A model generated the notes under the pieces. It was given only the letters and a program-made list of their open reading frames with translations. It ran no database searches and was not told where the DNA came from. Position numbers and translations under genes: made by a program. From Kiritimatiellia bacterium (GTDB lineage Bacteria; Verrucomicrobiota; Kiritimatiellia; RFP12; UBA1067): a DNA stretch of 44,246 bases. Positions 27,194 through 34,911 of this stretch are shown in pieces (position 1 is the first letter of the stretch; each line of letters opens with the position of its first letter). Location of the stretch: positions 1 through 44,246 of the forward strand of contig JAKSOY010000011.1 in assembly GCA_024405255.1 (NCBI GenBank). The letters run 5' to 3'.

Positions 27194-28258
27194 GTGACGA
27201 GTCCAGTGCCTGCCGAAAAATCCGCCTACGCCGCTGCCGGCGTCAATATTGACGTGAAAATGGATGCCCTCAAGGCCATTAAAACGATGGTTGGCGCAAC
27301 CAAGACCGTCAACGTCGTTGGAGGAATCGGTTCCTTCGGCGGCCTTTGCCGTCTGCCGCAGGGTAGCGCGAAAGACACCCTTCTCGTGGCTTCGACCGAC
27401 GGTGTGGGTACGAAGCTCAAGGTCGCGGTGATGATGAAGAAGCACGACACGGTCGGTCAGGACATCGTGAACCACTGCGTGAACGACATCCTCGTGCAGG
27501 GTGCCAAGCCTCTCTTCTTCATGGACTACGTGGGCGCCTCGAAGATTGACGGTACCGTGTTCCAGCAGATCGTCTCGGGTCTCTGCAAAGCCTGCAAGGA
27601 AAACAACATGGCCCTTCTCGGCGGTGAAACGGCCGAACTTCCGGGCCTCTATCCGGCGAACGAGTACGATTTGACGGGAACGATCGTGGGCACGGTTTCG
27701 CGCAAGCAGCTCATTTCGGGCCAGTCGATCCGCGCGGGAGACGTTGTGATCGGCCTGCCGTCGGGCGGACTCCAGACGAACGGTTTTTCGCTCGCCCGCA
27801 AGGTTTTCTTCGACATTTGCCAGATGTCCCCCTTCGACAAGCTGCCGGGAACGAACCAGATGATCGGCGACGCCCTTCTGGCCGTTCACAAGAGCTTCCT
27901 CAAGCCGGTTGCGCGCCTGTTGGACAACAAGATCAAGATCAACGGCATGGCCCACATCACGGGCGGCGGTTTCCTGGACAACATTCCGCGCGTGCTGCCG
28001 AAGGCGACGATGTGCGAAATCGACCGTACGACCTGGGAAGTGCCGACGATCTTCAAGTTCATCGAACGCCAGGGCAAGGTCGACCACGACGAGATGTACC
28101 GCGTCTTCAACATGGGCATCGGCTTCGTGCTGATCGTGCCGAAGACCTCCCTGCCGCGTCTGAAAACGGTGTTCAAGAACATCAAGCAGCCGTGGTACCA
28201 GATCGGCGTCATCCGTGTGAAGAAACCGGGTATGGAGCAGGTCTACTTCTCCAAGTAA
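27194..28258 (+). CDS. purM: Phosphoribosylformylglycinamidine cyclo-ligase (AIR synthetase)
   Basis: A 354-residue enzyme that uses ATP to close FGAM to aminoimidazole ribotide in purine synthesis. The GTG at 27194 has AGGAG eight bases upstream and gives MTSPVPAEKSAYAAAGVNID. The longer in-frame extension upstream covers the promoter and is rejected. Marks are SAYAAAGVNID, ASTDGVGTKLKVA (nucleotide-binding loop), NHCVNDILVQGAKPLFFMDY, GGETAELPGLY and HITGGGFLDNIPRVLP. The length matches bacterial PurM. The secreted peptidase gene follows after 10 bases. Confidence 0.95.
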   Translation: MTSPVPAEKSAYAAAGVNIDVKMDALKAIKTMVGATKTVNVVGGIGSFGGLCRLPQGSAKDTLLVASTDGVGTKLKVAVMMKKHDTVGQDIVNHCVNDILVQGAKPLFFMDYVGASKIDGTVFQQIVSGLCKACKENNMALLGGETAELPGLYPANEYDLTGTIVGTVSRKQLISGQSIRAGDVVIGLPSGGLQTNGFSLARKVFFDICQMSPFDKLPGTNQMIGDALLAVHKSFLKPVARLLDNKIKINGMAHITGGGFLDNIPRVLPKATMCEIDRTTWEVPTIFKFIERQGKVDHDEMYRVFNMGIGFVLIVPKTSLPRLKTVFKNIKQPWYQIGVIRVKKPGMEQVYFSK

Positions 28259-28268
28259 GGAGATTCCC

Positions 28269-29144
28269 GTGCGCTGGAAATTGCTCGCTTCCGTCTGCCT
28301 GATGGCCGCACTGGCCCAGGCCAGTGTCGGTCCGAAAGGACATCTTGTCATCATCGGCGGCGGAGGCAGTACGCCGGCCATTGACCGCGCCATGGTCGAT
28401 CTGGCCGGCGGTACCAACGCCGTTCTCCTGGCCATCACGACCGCCGGCGGCGCCAACGGTTTCAAGGCCGGCGAGGGGTTCGTCAAGCACTTTTCGAAAC
28501 TCGGCGCGGCCTCCGTCAAGTGGGCGCAGCCTACCCGCGCGGAAAGCGACGATCCCCAGTACGTCGAAAAACTGCTCAAAGGCGTGACCGGCATTTTCTT
28601 TACCGGCGGAAGCCAGCGACGCATTACGACGGAACACCGGGGGACGCTTCTTCACCGGAAGATGCTCGAGCTCTATGAAAACGGCGGGGTGATCAGCGGC
28701 TCAAGCGCCGGTGCGGCGATGATGAGCGACCCGATGATCACCGGTACGATCAAGGGCAAGCCCGTGGTCGAGAAGAACGGACAGCCCGTCTCGGACGTAT
28801 TCAGATCCATTGCCAAGGACCGGGTTGAAACGGTCGGTGGCATGGGCTTCATCAAGGGCGCCATCATCGACCAGCATTTCGTCAAGCGCGGACGCGAGAA
28901 CCGGCTTTTCTCCGTCGCCCTCGAGAACCCGTCCTACACCTGTTTCGGCCTTGACGAGTCCACGGCCATCGTGGTTTCCAACGGCAATCAGATCAAGGTC
29001 CTCGGCAAGAGCAACGTCATTGCCATTCCCCCCCGCAAGGCGCCCATCAAGACGAATCGCCAGGGCGACTTCGGCACCAGTGAACTGAAGATCAGCCTTC
29101 TGCTCGAAGGCGACACCTGGAAGCTCGAAGAAATTAAAAATTAA
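28269..29144 (+). CDS. Secreted cyanophycinase-like S51 peptidase
   Basis: A 291-residue protein with signal peptide MRWKLLASVCLMAALAQA. The mature part has a class I glutamine-amidotransferase-like fold: GHLVIIGGGGSTPAIDRA, GIFFTGGSQRRI, and the nucleophile elbow GVISGSSAGAAMMSD with the catalytic serine. A DQHFVKRGRENRL segment carries the family histidine. Cyanophycinases release beta-Asp-Arg dipeptides from cyanophycin; exported members let bacteria feed on the polymer. No cyanophycin synthetase is in the window. It follows purM by 10 bases with AAGGAG as ribosome site, so it is probably co-transcribed. Substrate preference is inferred from family only. Confidence 0.85.
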   Translation: MRWKLLASVCLMAALAQASVGPKGHLVIIGGGGSTPAIDRAMVDLAGGTNAVLLAITTAGGANGFKAGEGFVKHFSKLGAASVKWAQPTRAESDDPQYVEKLLKGVTGIFFTGGSQRRITTEHRGTLLHRKMLELYENGGVISGSSAGAAMMSDPMITGTIKGKPVVEKNGQPVSDVFRSIAKDRVETVGGMGFIKGAIIDQHFVKRGRENRLFSVALENPSYTCFGLDESTAIVVSNGNQIKVLGKSNVIAIPPRKAPIKTNRQGDFGTSELKISLLLEGDTWKLEEIKN

Positions 29145-29174
29145 AAGTTAAAGGTTAAAGGTTAAAGGTTAAGC
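29133..29174 (+). repeat. 7-bp tandem repeats at the stop codon of the peptidase gene
   Basis: Units ATTAAAA, ATTAAAA, GTTAAAG, GTTAAAG, GTTAAAG, GTTAAGC run without gaps from 29133. The TAA stop (29142-29144) lies in the second unit. The run ends 11 bases before the terminator stem. Confidence 0.8.
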
Positions 29175-29185
29175 GTTCCAATGTC

Positions 29186-29220
29186 AAAACGGGAGGCGGA
29201 TCAATCCGCCTCCCGTTTTT
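29186..29220. terminator. Bidirectional terminator between convergent transcripts
   Basis: AAAACGGGAGGCGGAT (29186-29201) pairs perfectly with ATCCGCCTCCCGTTTT (29204-29219), with A-runs and T-runs on the two sides. It ends both the purM-peptidase transcript (plus) and the dapL-to-COG3014 transcript (minus). Confidence 0.92.
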
Positions 29221-29240
29221 CGTCTTATACCCGCCACGCC

Positions 29241-29269
29241 ATTTTACATTTTACGTTTTCCATTATTCA
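29241..29269 (-). repeat. 7-bp tandem repeats at the stop codon of the COG3014 gene
   Basis: On the plus strand ATTTTAC, ATTTTAC, GTTTTCC, ATTATTC (29241-29268) form four heptamers. The minus-strand stop codon (29269-29267) overlaps the last unit. This mirrors the run on the other side of the terminator. Confidence 0.65.
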
Positions 29270-30712
29270 TTTGAAGGTGACCTGCTTCACGACCGGCATT
29301 GCCTGCGGACCCGGCTTTCGGACGAAGACGAACGAATTGCCTTCGGCCATGTTGAGCAGAATCTGCTGACCGTCCGCCCAGATGTCGATCTTGCCGTCGG
29401 CAGGACGATCCACGCGAATGCATTTGACCGTCTTCGGCAGTGTCGTCCAGCTGCGCAGATCGGCCGCCGTCGACGAGGCCGCCCAGGCCGCCACACCGAT
29501 CTGCGAAAGCTTGAGCGCAAGCTGCGTGTTGCGGTCGCTCACATTCTCCGACGTCACACCCAGCGCCACCTGCACACCGGCTTTCACGATGGTACGTGTG
29601 ATCTCACGCGAAATCGCACCGCGCATGTAGACGTCGTATTCCGTCTTGACGAGCTTGTCGACGTTCGCGAGATCCGCAAGAGCCACACGTTCGCCGCCGC
29701 TGCACTGAACCGCCCAGCTGGAAGCACCCCATGTGCGTTCGCGCAACACCGGCAGCGCCATACCGACGTATGGCAGATAATGCCGCACAAACGGCAGCAG
29801 CATCAGCGGCAGGTCCACGCGCCATTCCTCGCGACTCGGACACAACCCGTCCTCGACCCAGATCCACACCTGGTTCTTCGGACGCATCCCCTGCGCGCAT
29901 TCGGCGGCATCACGCACCGCCGCAGGATTCCCCGACAGACTCGCGGCCGATTTCAAACACGCCTCGCCTCCGTCGTTCCGAAGCCAGCGGAACACGCCCG
30001 TCACATGTTGCGCATAGGTGTTCACGTAGTCGCCGGCCGCCAACGCGTCGAGATTGCCCGACGTCGCCAGATTGAATCCGCAGTTCTGCTGGACCTGCGC
30101 CGCGAAGGACGCATCGGCCATCACGGTCGCGGTCTGCTGCGCACGGTCGCCCATCGGCTGCGTATGCTGCTGCTGCACATAGGCATCGGCATCCTTCTGC
30201 AGACGCGCCGAGGCCGCTTCGATTTCACGACGCCGGTCGTAGATCCAGTTGTCCTGATACTGCGAGGCGCGATTCAGTTCCGTCCGCGCCCCCGCTTCCT
30301 GGCCAAGCGAAAGGAAATCAATCGCCTTGTAGAGGCAGGCAAAGATGCGATCTTGTCCGCCACCATCATACGGGAACGCGCGGTCGTTCGTCATCATCGC
30401 CAGCGTTCCCTGCCCGGCCTGCGAAAAGACACTCGCACGGTCGTTACGCTGCATGGCGTCTTCGGCGGCGTTGAACTGTGCGATGGCATTCGCCTTGTCG
30501 TCCGCCAAGTAGGAACCGCTCGCCGCCAGCAGATGCCAAAGCAGACGCGAGTCGTCGTTCTTCGCCGCAAGTTCGGCGACCTCCGGCACGGCGGCGGCAT
30601 AGTTGCCAACCGTCACATTCGCCTCGTAGTCACGAAGCACATCTGACGTTGTACGGCACCCCACGAATCCAAAGAGTGCCGCACACGATGCCAAGCCCAA
30701 AAAGATACGCAT
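29267..30712 (-). CDS. COG3014-family lipoprotein
   Basis: A 481-residue lipoprotein: MRIFLGLASCAALFGFVGC ends in a lipobox cysteine at residue 19. The N-terminal third is helical with TPR-like spacing (YEANVTVGNYAAAVPEVAEL; FACLYKAIDFLSLGQ; ARTELNRASQYQ). The rest contains DLPLMLLPFVRHYLPYVGMA and ends in a beta-rich domain with an FVRKPGP loop. I recognise the layout of COG3014, which is found next to LpoB and YcfL genes, as here. The function is unknown; envelope assembly or peptidoglycan-synthase control is inferred from context. AAAGGAA precedes the ATG. The gene starts 19 bases after the CsgG-like gene. Confidence 0.75.
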   Translation of the reverse strand: MRIFLGLASCAALFGFVGCRTTSDVLRDYEANVTVGNYAAAVPEVAELAAKNDDSRLLWHLLAASGSYLADDKANAIAQFNAAEDAMQRNDRASVFSQAGQGTLAMMTNDRAFPYDGGGQDRIFACLYKAIDFLSLGQEAGARTELNRASQYQDNWIYDRRREIEAASARLQKDADAYVQQQHTQPMGDRAQQTATVMADASFAAQVQQNCGFNLATSGNLDALAAGDYVNTYAQHVTGVFRWLRNDGGEACLKSAASLSGNPAAVRDAAECAQGMRPKNQVWIWVEDGLCPSREEWRVDLPLMLLPFVRHYLPYVGMALPVLRERTWGASSWAVQCSGGERVALADLANVDKLVKTEYDVYMRGAISREITRTIVKAGVQVALGVTSENVSDRNTQLALKLSQIGVAAWAASSTAADLRSWTTLPKTVKCIRVDRPADGKIDIWADGQQILLNMAEGNSFVFVRKPGPQAMPVVKQVTFK

Positions 30713-30731
30713 TTTCCTTTGGCCTTTCTGA

Positions 30732-31739
30732 TTAGAACGGAACGACGACTCCGCCGGCGGGTGTCACCTTAACGGGCGTATTCGGAACCGGTGGCGCCTG
30801 GACGGGAGCCCCCGTCGCCACAGGCGACACGCGGCGCAGACGCGACCCCGGCACCATCTTGGCTGCATCGCCTTCGACGGCCTGCACGTAGCTCACCTTG
30901 TCCGTCACACGCACCACCTGCACCGTGCCCACGGCATCCTCGACCCGGTCCAGCACCTCGCCCGTACGCGAATCCTTCACTTCCTCGCCCAACGCGAACA
31001 CCGTGAGGAATTCGCCCACGCGGAGGGACTGTCCCCCTTCGCCCACGACCAGCTGCCCCGACTGCGTGCGTCCGACGATTTCAAACGGCAGGATGTTCGC
31101 CATCATGCCGTCGACGATGGACGACGCGGCGGCCTCGCTCGTCTGCGAGAGGAAGGACGCCAGATCGCCTGCGGCGAACGACGCCGCATCGAGCTTCACC
31201 GTGTCCGTCCACTTGAGCTGCCCCGTGGGCGCCAGCAGCACGCGATACGTCACTTCGGCGAACAAGGCCGAGGGACGCGGCATCGCGCGGTTGGTGAAGG
31301 GATTGACCGCCGGCATCTGCAGATCGTTCACCTGCACGTCGCCCACGATCAGATAGTCCGTCCCCAGCTTCTGCCCCATCCGCACGACATCGGCCGGTGC
31401 CGCATTCTTATCCGAAAGCCGCGCCAGTTCCGCCTGCACTTCGGCATCGAACTTGCGGTCGAGCATCGTGAACTTGCGCGTCTGGGTGAGACGCACGTTC
31501 AGTTTGTCCGCAAGCGCCGACGCCCAATCGAGCGTCTTGCCCGGCTGTCCATACCAGCTGAAAATCGGCTGCGCCGGACGGAACGTCATCACCGCCATGC
31601 GCCGCGTTTTCACCGAATTCGAATTCACCGCAGGAACGGCCCCCTGTTCTGCGGGCTTGACCAACGTCTCTTCCGCTACGCCCTGAATCGCCGCCAGAAA
31701 GGCCACGCTTCCGCATAAAAGCATACGCATCAAGTTCAT
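30732..31739 (-). CDS. CsgG-like secreted/periplasmic protein
   Basis: A 335-residue protein from the ATG at 31739 (AAGGA nine bases upstream), with an N-terminal signal (MNLMRMLLCGSVAFLAAIQG). Residues about 50-220 resemble the CsgG/TolB-N-type domain of curli secretion channels and LpoB: RRMAVMTFRP, FTMLDRKFDAEVQAEL, GQKLGTDYLIVGDV. The C-terminal part (about 230-305) has short beta strands (VGRTQSGQLVVGEGGQSLRV; GTVQVVRVTDKVSYVQAVEG) and a proline-rich tail. No lipobox cysteine is seen, unlike true CsgG. It lies between LpoB and the COG3014 lipoprotein and likely shares their envelope task. Confidence 0.7.
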   Translation of the reverse strand: MNLMRMLLCGSVAFLAAIQGVAEETLVKPAEQGAVPAVNSNSVKTRRMAVMTFRPAQPIFSWYGQPGKTLDWASALADKLNVRLTQTRKFTMLDRKFDAEVQAELARLSDKNAAPADVVRMGQKLGTDYLIVGDVQVNDLQMPAVNPFTNRAMPRPSALFAEVTYRVLLAPTGQLKWTDTVKLDAASFAAGDLASFLSQTSEAAASSIVDGMMANILPFEIVGRTQSGQLVVGEGGQSLRVGEFLTVFALGEEVKDSRTGEVLDRVEDAVGTVQVVRVTDKVSYVQAVEGDAAKMVPGSRLRRVSPVATGAPVQAPPVPNTPVKVTPAGGVVVPF

Positions 31740-31825
31740 TTTCAATCTTCCTTTGCTTTAAAGAGTTTGGACTTCACGTTCGGCTAGGTGTTCGCACGAT
31801 AGGAATCTGACAGTCCCCTTTAAGA

Positions 31826-32377
31826 TCACATCAAATTTGCACGGTCCGCGATCTTGCGCAGCGGAATGCGCTTCTGCCAGAACTCAAGCCCCGTCGACAG
31901 GTCGATAAGCTGCAGATTGAGCGAGTATTCGATCTGGAAGTCGCCGTTGTCCTGACGCAGGTTACGCTGCGTGAGGCGTCCGTAGAGCGTCATCTGCGGA
32001 TCGACGCGCACGGTCGCGAACTGCGCCACCTGCTTGTTGTAGACGATGACCTTGCCGGAGTTCGTGAAATTCTCGCGAAGGGAAAGTCCCAGCGCCTCCG
32101 CCAACGCATCCGCATCCGTCCCGCGGCTCAGCGTGTCGTTCTTCACGTTCTCGATGACCAGCACCTTGCGCGAACCGTCCGTCGTCACGAGGCGTCCCTG
32201 CGCCAGCACGGACTGAACCGCCTGCGAAACGGTAAAGTCGATGTCGTCCTGCGAAAAACCGGCGACAGCGGCCACCGTCGCACCGGCCGGCACATAATGG
32301 GTCGTCGTCGTGCAGCCCGTGTAGAACACGGCTGCGGCACAGCACATCACCAGAGGCAGAATCTTCTTGATCTTCAT
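31826..32377 (-). CDS. lpoB: LpoB-like penicillin-binding-protein activator lipoprotein
   Basis: A 183-residue lipoprotein with lipobox cysteine C22 (AVFYTGC). After a linker comes the LpoB domain: KVLVIENVKNDTLSRGTDAD, LSLRENFTNSGKVIVYNK and TLYGRLTQRNLRQDNGDFQI, then SLNLQLIDLSTGLEFWQKRI. In E. coli LpoB is an outer-membrane lipoprotein that activates PBP1b; whether this distant relative has the same partner is unknown. AAAGGA precedes the ATG. The gene lies 26 bases after YcfL, the order also seen in E. coli (ycfL-lpoB). An 80-base spacer separates it from the CsgG-like gene. Confidence 0.82.
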   Translation of the reverse strand: MKIKKILPLVMCCAAAVFYTGCTTTTHYVPAGATVAAVAGFSQDDIDFTVSQAVQSVLAQGRLVTTDGSRKVLVIENVKNDTLSRGTDADALAEALGLSLRENFTNSGKVIVYNKQVAQFATVRVDPQMTLYGRLTQRNLRQDNGDFQIEYSLNLQLIDLSTGLEFWQKRIPLRKIADRANLM

Positions 32378-32403
32378 TTCTCGTTCCTTTCTCTACTAAA
32401 TCT

Positions 32404-32790
32404 TCAGCGAACCGTACGGCGGACGTAGAAGCGCATGTCGGCGGCTTCGGCGCGCGGCGCCGTGCCCTTGAGTCCCTTGACGTCGTTCGGCGCCACCGCC
32501 AGGCTGTTCCACGTGCTCACGGCGGAGTCGATTTCCTGCCCGGCCGCATCGAGCCAAATGACCTTCCAGTCCAGCCACAATTCGCTCGACGTCCGATTGA
32601 GCACGTTCACCTGGTAGGTCAGGATGTTGCCCGCCGTCTTCTCGCACCGCACATCGGCCACATACACGTCACCCACCGCATTGTCGGCCAGCGTCACCCG
32701 CGGGTCCATCGGCGGATAGATCTTGCATCCTCCCATCAACAGCCCAGCGGCCACAAGACTCAGCGCAAATAAGCTTTTCGTCATTTTCAT
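32404..32790 (-). CDS. ycfL: YcfL-family (DUF1425) lipoprotein
   Basis: A 128-residue lipoprotein: MKMTKSLFALSLVAAGLLMGGC ends in a lipobox cysteine. ATG 32790 has AAAGGAG six bases upstream; longer frames run into the protease gene. The mature domain is an Ig-like DUF1425 fold: DVRCEKTAGNILTYQVNVLN, then SSELWLDWKVIWLDAAGQEI and WNSLAVAPNDVKGLKGTAP. YcfL is commonly encoded beside LpoB and is thought to belong to the same envelope set. It is 17 bases downstream of the papain-like protease gene. Confidence 0.82.
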   Translation of the reverse strand: MKMTKSLFALSLVAAGLLMGGCKIYPPMDPRVTLADNAVGDVYVADVRCEKTAGNILTYQVNVLNRTSSELWLDWKVIWLDAAGQEIDSAVSTWNSLAVAPNDVKGLKGTAPRAEAADMRFYVRRTVR

Positions 32791-32807
32791 TTGTTTCTCC
32801 TTTACCT

Positions 32808-34373
32808 TTAAAGTCCCCCGTTCCAACGGCGCAAGGTGTCTTTCACGGCGTAGACGCGGCGCGTACGCACAAGGACTCCCATGTCCGTCCACAACTCCTT
32901 CGAGGCGCCTTTGTAGTTCTGCTGCAGCACATGCTCCAGCGCCTCGTACACGTCGTCCTCCTCGTCGATGACAATGCGCAAGGCCAGAACGCTCGACAGG
33001 TTCTGCGGCATGAACTCAACGGGATACGGCACGTTCTCCGACGCGAACGCCGTACGCAGGCTCTGGCGTTCCTCCACGTTCTCGCACGAAAAGAACACTT
33101 TATACCGAACGCGCGAGGCGGCAGGCGGCGGCTTTTCATTCGCATCGGGATCGCCCGGCATCGGCGGACGCATCCAACCGTTCTCCGGCTCGCCCTCGAT
33201 CTTCGCCTCTTTATTCCGTTCGTACGACGCCACCCAAAGCGTTCCCCCCACCAGCACCAGCGCCAAGGCCAGATTCACGGCGAGACGAAACAGAAATGCC
33301 TGCGAACGCGACTTCTTCGACGTCGGTTCGCCCACGGACCGCTGACCGTCGTAGCCGTCGCCTTCGTAGTCCATGCGATCCTGCAAGATCGTCCCCGCCT
33401 CCACGGCGAAACACGCCAGATACGCGTAGGGCATTCGTCCATAGCCCTTTTCGCCCCAGTCCTCGCCAAGCGAATTACGGATGAGGAACCAGCCGCCGCC
33501 AGGCGCCTTTGAATTGTCTTCGTAGCCGACAAGAAGCAGACAGTGGCGTCCTCGCCACACGTTCTTCGACGCGAGCCGCCCCTCAGCAAGTTCCTCCGTC
33601 TCCGGGAACGAATAAGTCGTGCCGTCGCAATCCGCAAAGAAGTTCACCGTCACGGCGACCGGCATCGGACGCCGTCCGTTGGCCCCCGCCAGCAACCCGC
33701 GGATCTCGTCCACGTTGTTGGCCATGCTGAGGAGGTAGAGCCCGTGCGTCACCCGCCGCTTCGCCGCATCTTCGTCCGCCCCGGGCGGCACCTCCAGCGC
33801 CGCACCCACTTCGCCGAAGACGGACGCCATCCGCGCCCCCGCATACGGCCAAAGCGCATAGCGGCACACACCGCGCGTCTCCACCGCATGGAAACAGCTC
33901 ACAAGGAGACTGCCGGGCGCCCGCTTGAAGCGGCTCATCACGCCCTCTTCAAAACGCGCAAGATACGGACGCAACGCCGGCGAGGCGAGTCCGCCGTTCG
34001 TATCCGCCAGAAGGCGCAGCTGAAGCAGTTCCGTATGGAAGAGCGCTTCGAAGCCGGCATCCAATGTCCCCCCCGTGCGCAAAGCCTCCAAGTTGCGTGC
34101 GAGCCCCGCGCGCTCCACATCCTTCGTCACGGCCGCCAGATACTGCACGCTCAGACGCGTCTTGCAGTCGCCATAGTACTCCAGAAGCGCCGTCACGGCA
34201 TTGGCCACACACGTGCCCTGCAATGCCTGCTGGTAGACAGGCGGCATCGCGTCGACCAGCGACACGCGCGCCGGCACCCGGTGCGAAAGATCGCTCGCAA
34301 GGCAACGCCCTGCGTTCAACGCGCGCAGGTATTCCGCCTGCGGTTCCGGGAATATGTAAGGAGCTTCACCCAT
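32808..34373 (-). CDS. Membrane-anchored papain-like (C1) cysteine protease
   Basis: A 521-residue protein. Residues 1 to about 330 form a C1-type protease: oxyanion Q49 and nucleophile C55 (QQALQGTCVANAV), H277 (WRGRHCLLLVGYED) and N300 (FLIRNSLGEDWGEKGYGRMP). The catalytic set is complete. There is no signal peptide. One membrane segment at about 362-383 follows KKSR, so the protease probably faces the cytoplasm and residues about 420-521 the periplasm. This C-terminal domain (RVRYKVFFSCENVEERQSL, then EEDDVYEALEHVLQQNYKGA) is unknown to me. The gene lies 19 bases after the 172-residue protein gene and 17 before ycfL. It probably forms a unit with the sigma factor upstream. Confidence 0.82.
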   Translation of the reverse strand: MGEAPYIFPEPQAEYLRALNAGRCLASDLSHRVPARVSLVDAMPPVYQQALQGTCVANAVTALLEYYGDCKTRLSVQYLAAVTKDVERAGLARNLEALRTGGTLDAGFEALFHTELLQLRLLADTNGGLASPALRPYLARFEEGVMSRFKRAPGSLLVSCFHAVETRGVCRYALWPYAGARMASVFGEVGAALEVPPGADEDAAKRRVTHGLYLLSMANNVDEIRGLLAGANGRRPMPVAVTVNFFADCDGTTYSFPETEELAEGRLASKNVWRGRHCLLLVGYEDNSKAPGGGWFLIRNSLGEDWGEKGYGRMPYAYLACFAVEAGTILQDRMDYEGDGYDGQRSVGEPTSKKSRSQAFLFRLAVNLALALVLVGGTLWVASYERNKEAKIEGEPENGWMRPPMPGDPDANEKPPPAASRVRYKVFFSCENVEERQSLRTAFASENVPYPVEFMPQNLSSVLALRIVIDEEDDVYEALEHVLQQNYKGASKELWTDMGVLVRTRRVYAVKDTLRRWNGGL

Positions 34374-34392
34374 GGCCGAGCGAACAGTTTCC

Positions 34393-34911
34393 TCAGAAGA
34401 ACATCAACCGCCCCGGCCTGCTGACGCCATCTGCACCCTTCAATGCGACATCGGTATCCTTGATGCCGGCGAGGAACATCCCGAAGGGAATTTCCGCCCG
34501 TCCTCCCGCAAGCGGCAACGCCACGCGCGCAAGCGTGAACACGCCCTCGGCAGGAACCCCGTTCTTGTCCGTCACCACCAGCGTCAGCATCGTCTGCGTC
34601 CCCGCCTTCGGCGGCACCGTCAGCTCCGCGCGCCACGCACCGGCCGCATCGGCCTCGCCTTCGCTCACGAAAACGAACCGCACCTCCTCGTCCGGTGCCT
34701 CGACAGACGCCGCCGGAGCCGAGTCGCCGGCCGCAAAGGCGAAATTGGAACCCGCCGAAGCGAGAAAACGCATCTGCCGCGCCGCGACAAACGACGCCAG
34801 GCGTTCCGCCACCACCACCTGGTGCGGACGGCAATAGGCGGCCGTGAAGCGCTCGATGAACGCACTTTCCTCGCGCGTCATCTCCACCGTCTCTTCAATC
34901 GCGTTCTTCAT
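34393..34911 (-). CDS. Unrecognised 172-residue protein between sigma factor and protease
   Basis: I do not recognise this family. The N-terminal 50 residues look helical (MTREESAFIERFTAAYCRP; VVAERLASFVAARQMRFLA). An Ala-rich linker follows. The C-terminal 100 residues look like a small beta-sandwich (VRFVFVSEGE; WRAELTVPPKAGTQTMLTLV; FTLARVALPLAGGRAEIPFG). There is no signal peptide or membrane span. The ATG at 34911 overlaps the end of the sigma-factor gene by 17 bases and has GGTGGAG directly upstream. This tight overlap suggests a direct partner, for example an anti-sigma protein or a protease substrate; that is inference only. Confidence 0.7.
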   Translation of the reverse strand: MKNAIEETVEMTREESAFIERFTAAYCRPHQVVVAERLASFVAARQMRFLASAGSNFAFAAGDSAPAASVEAPDEEVRFVFVSEGEADAAGAWRAELTVPPKAGTQTMLTLVVTDKNGVPAEGVFTLARVALPLAGGRAEIPFGMFLAGIKDTDVALKGADGVSRPGRLMFF

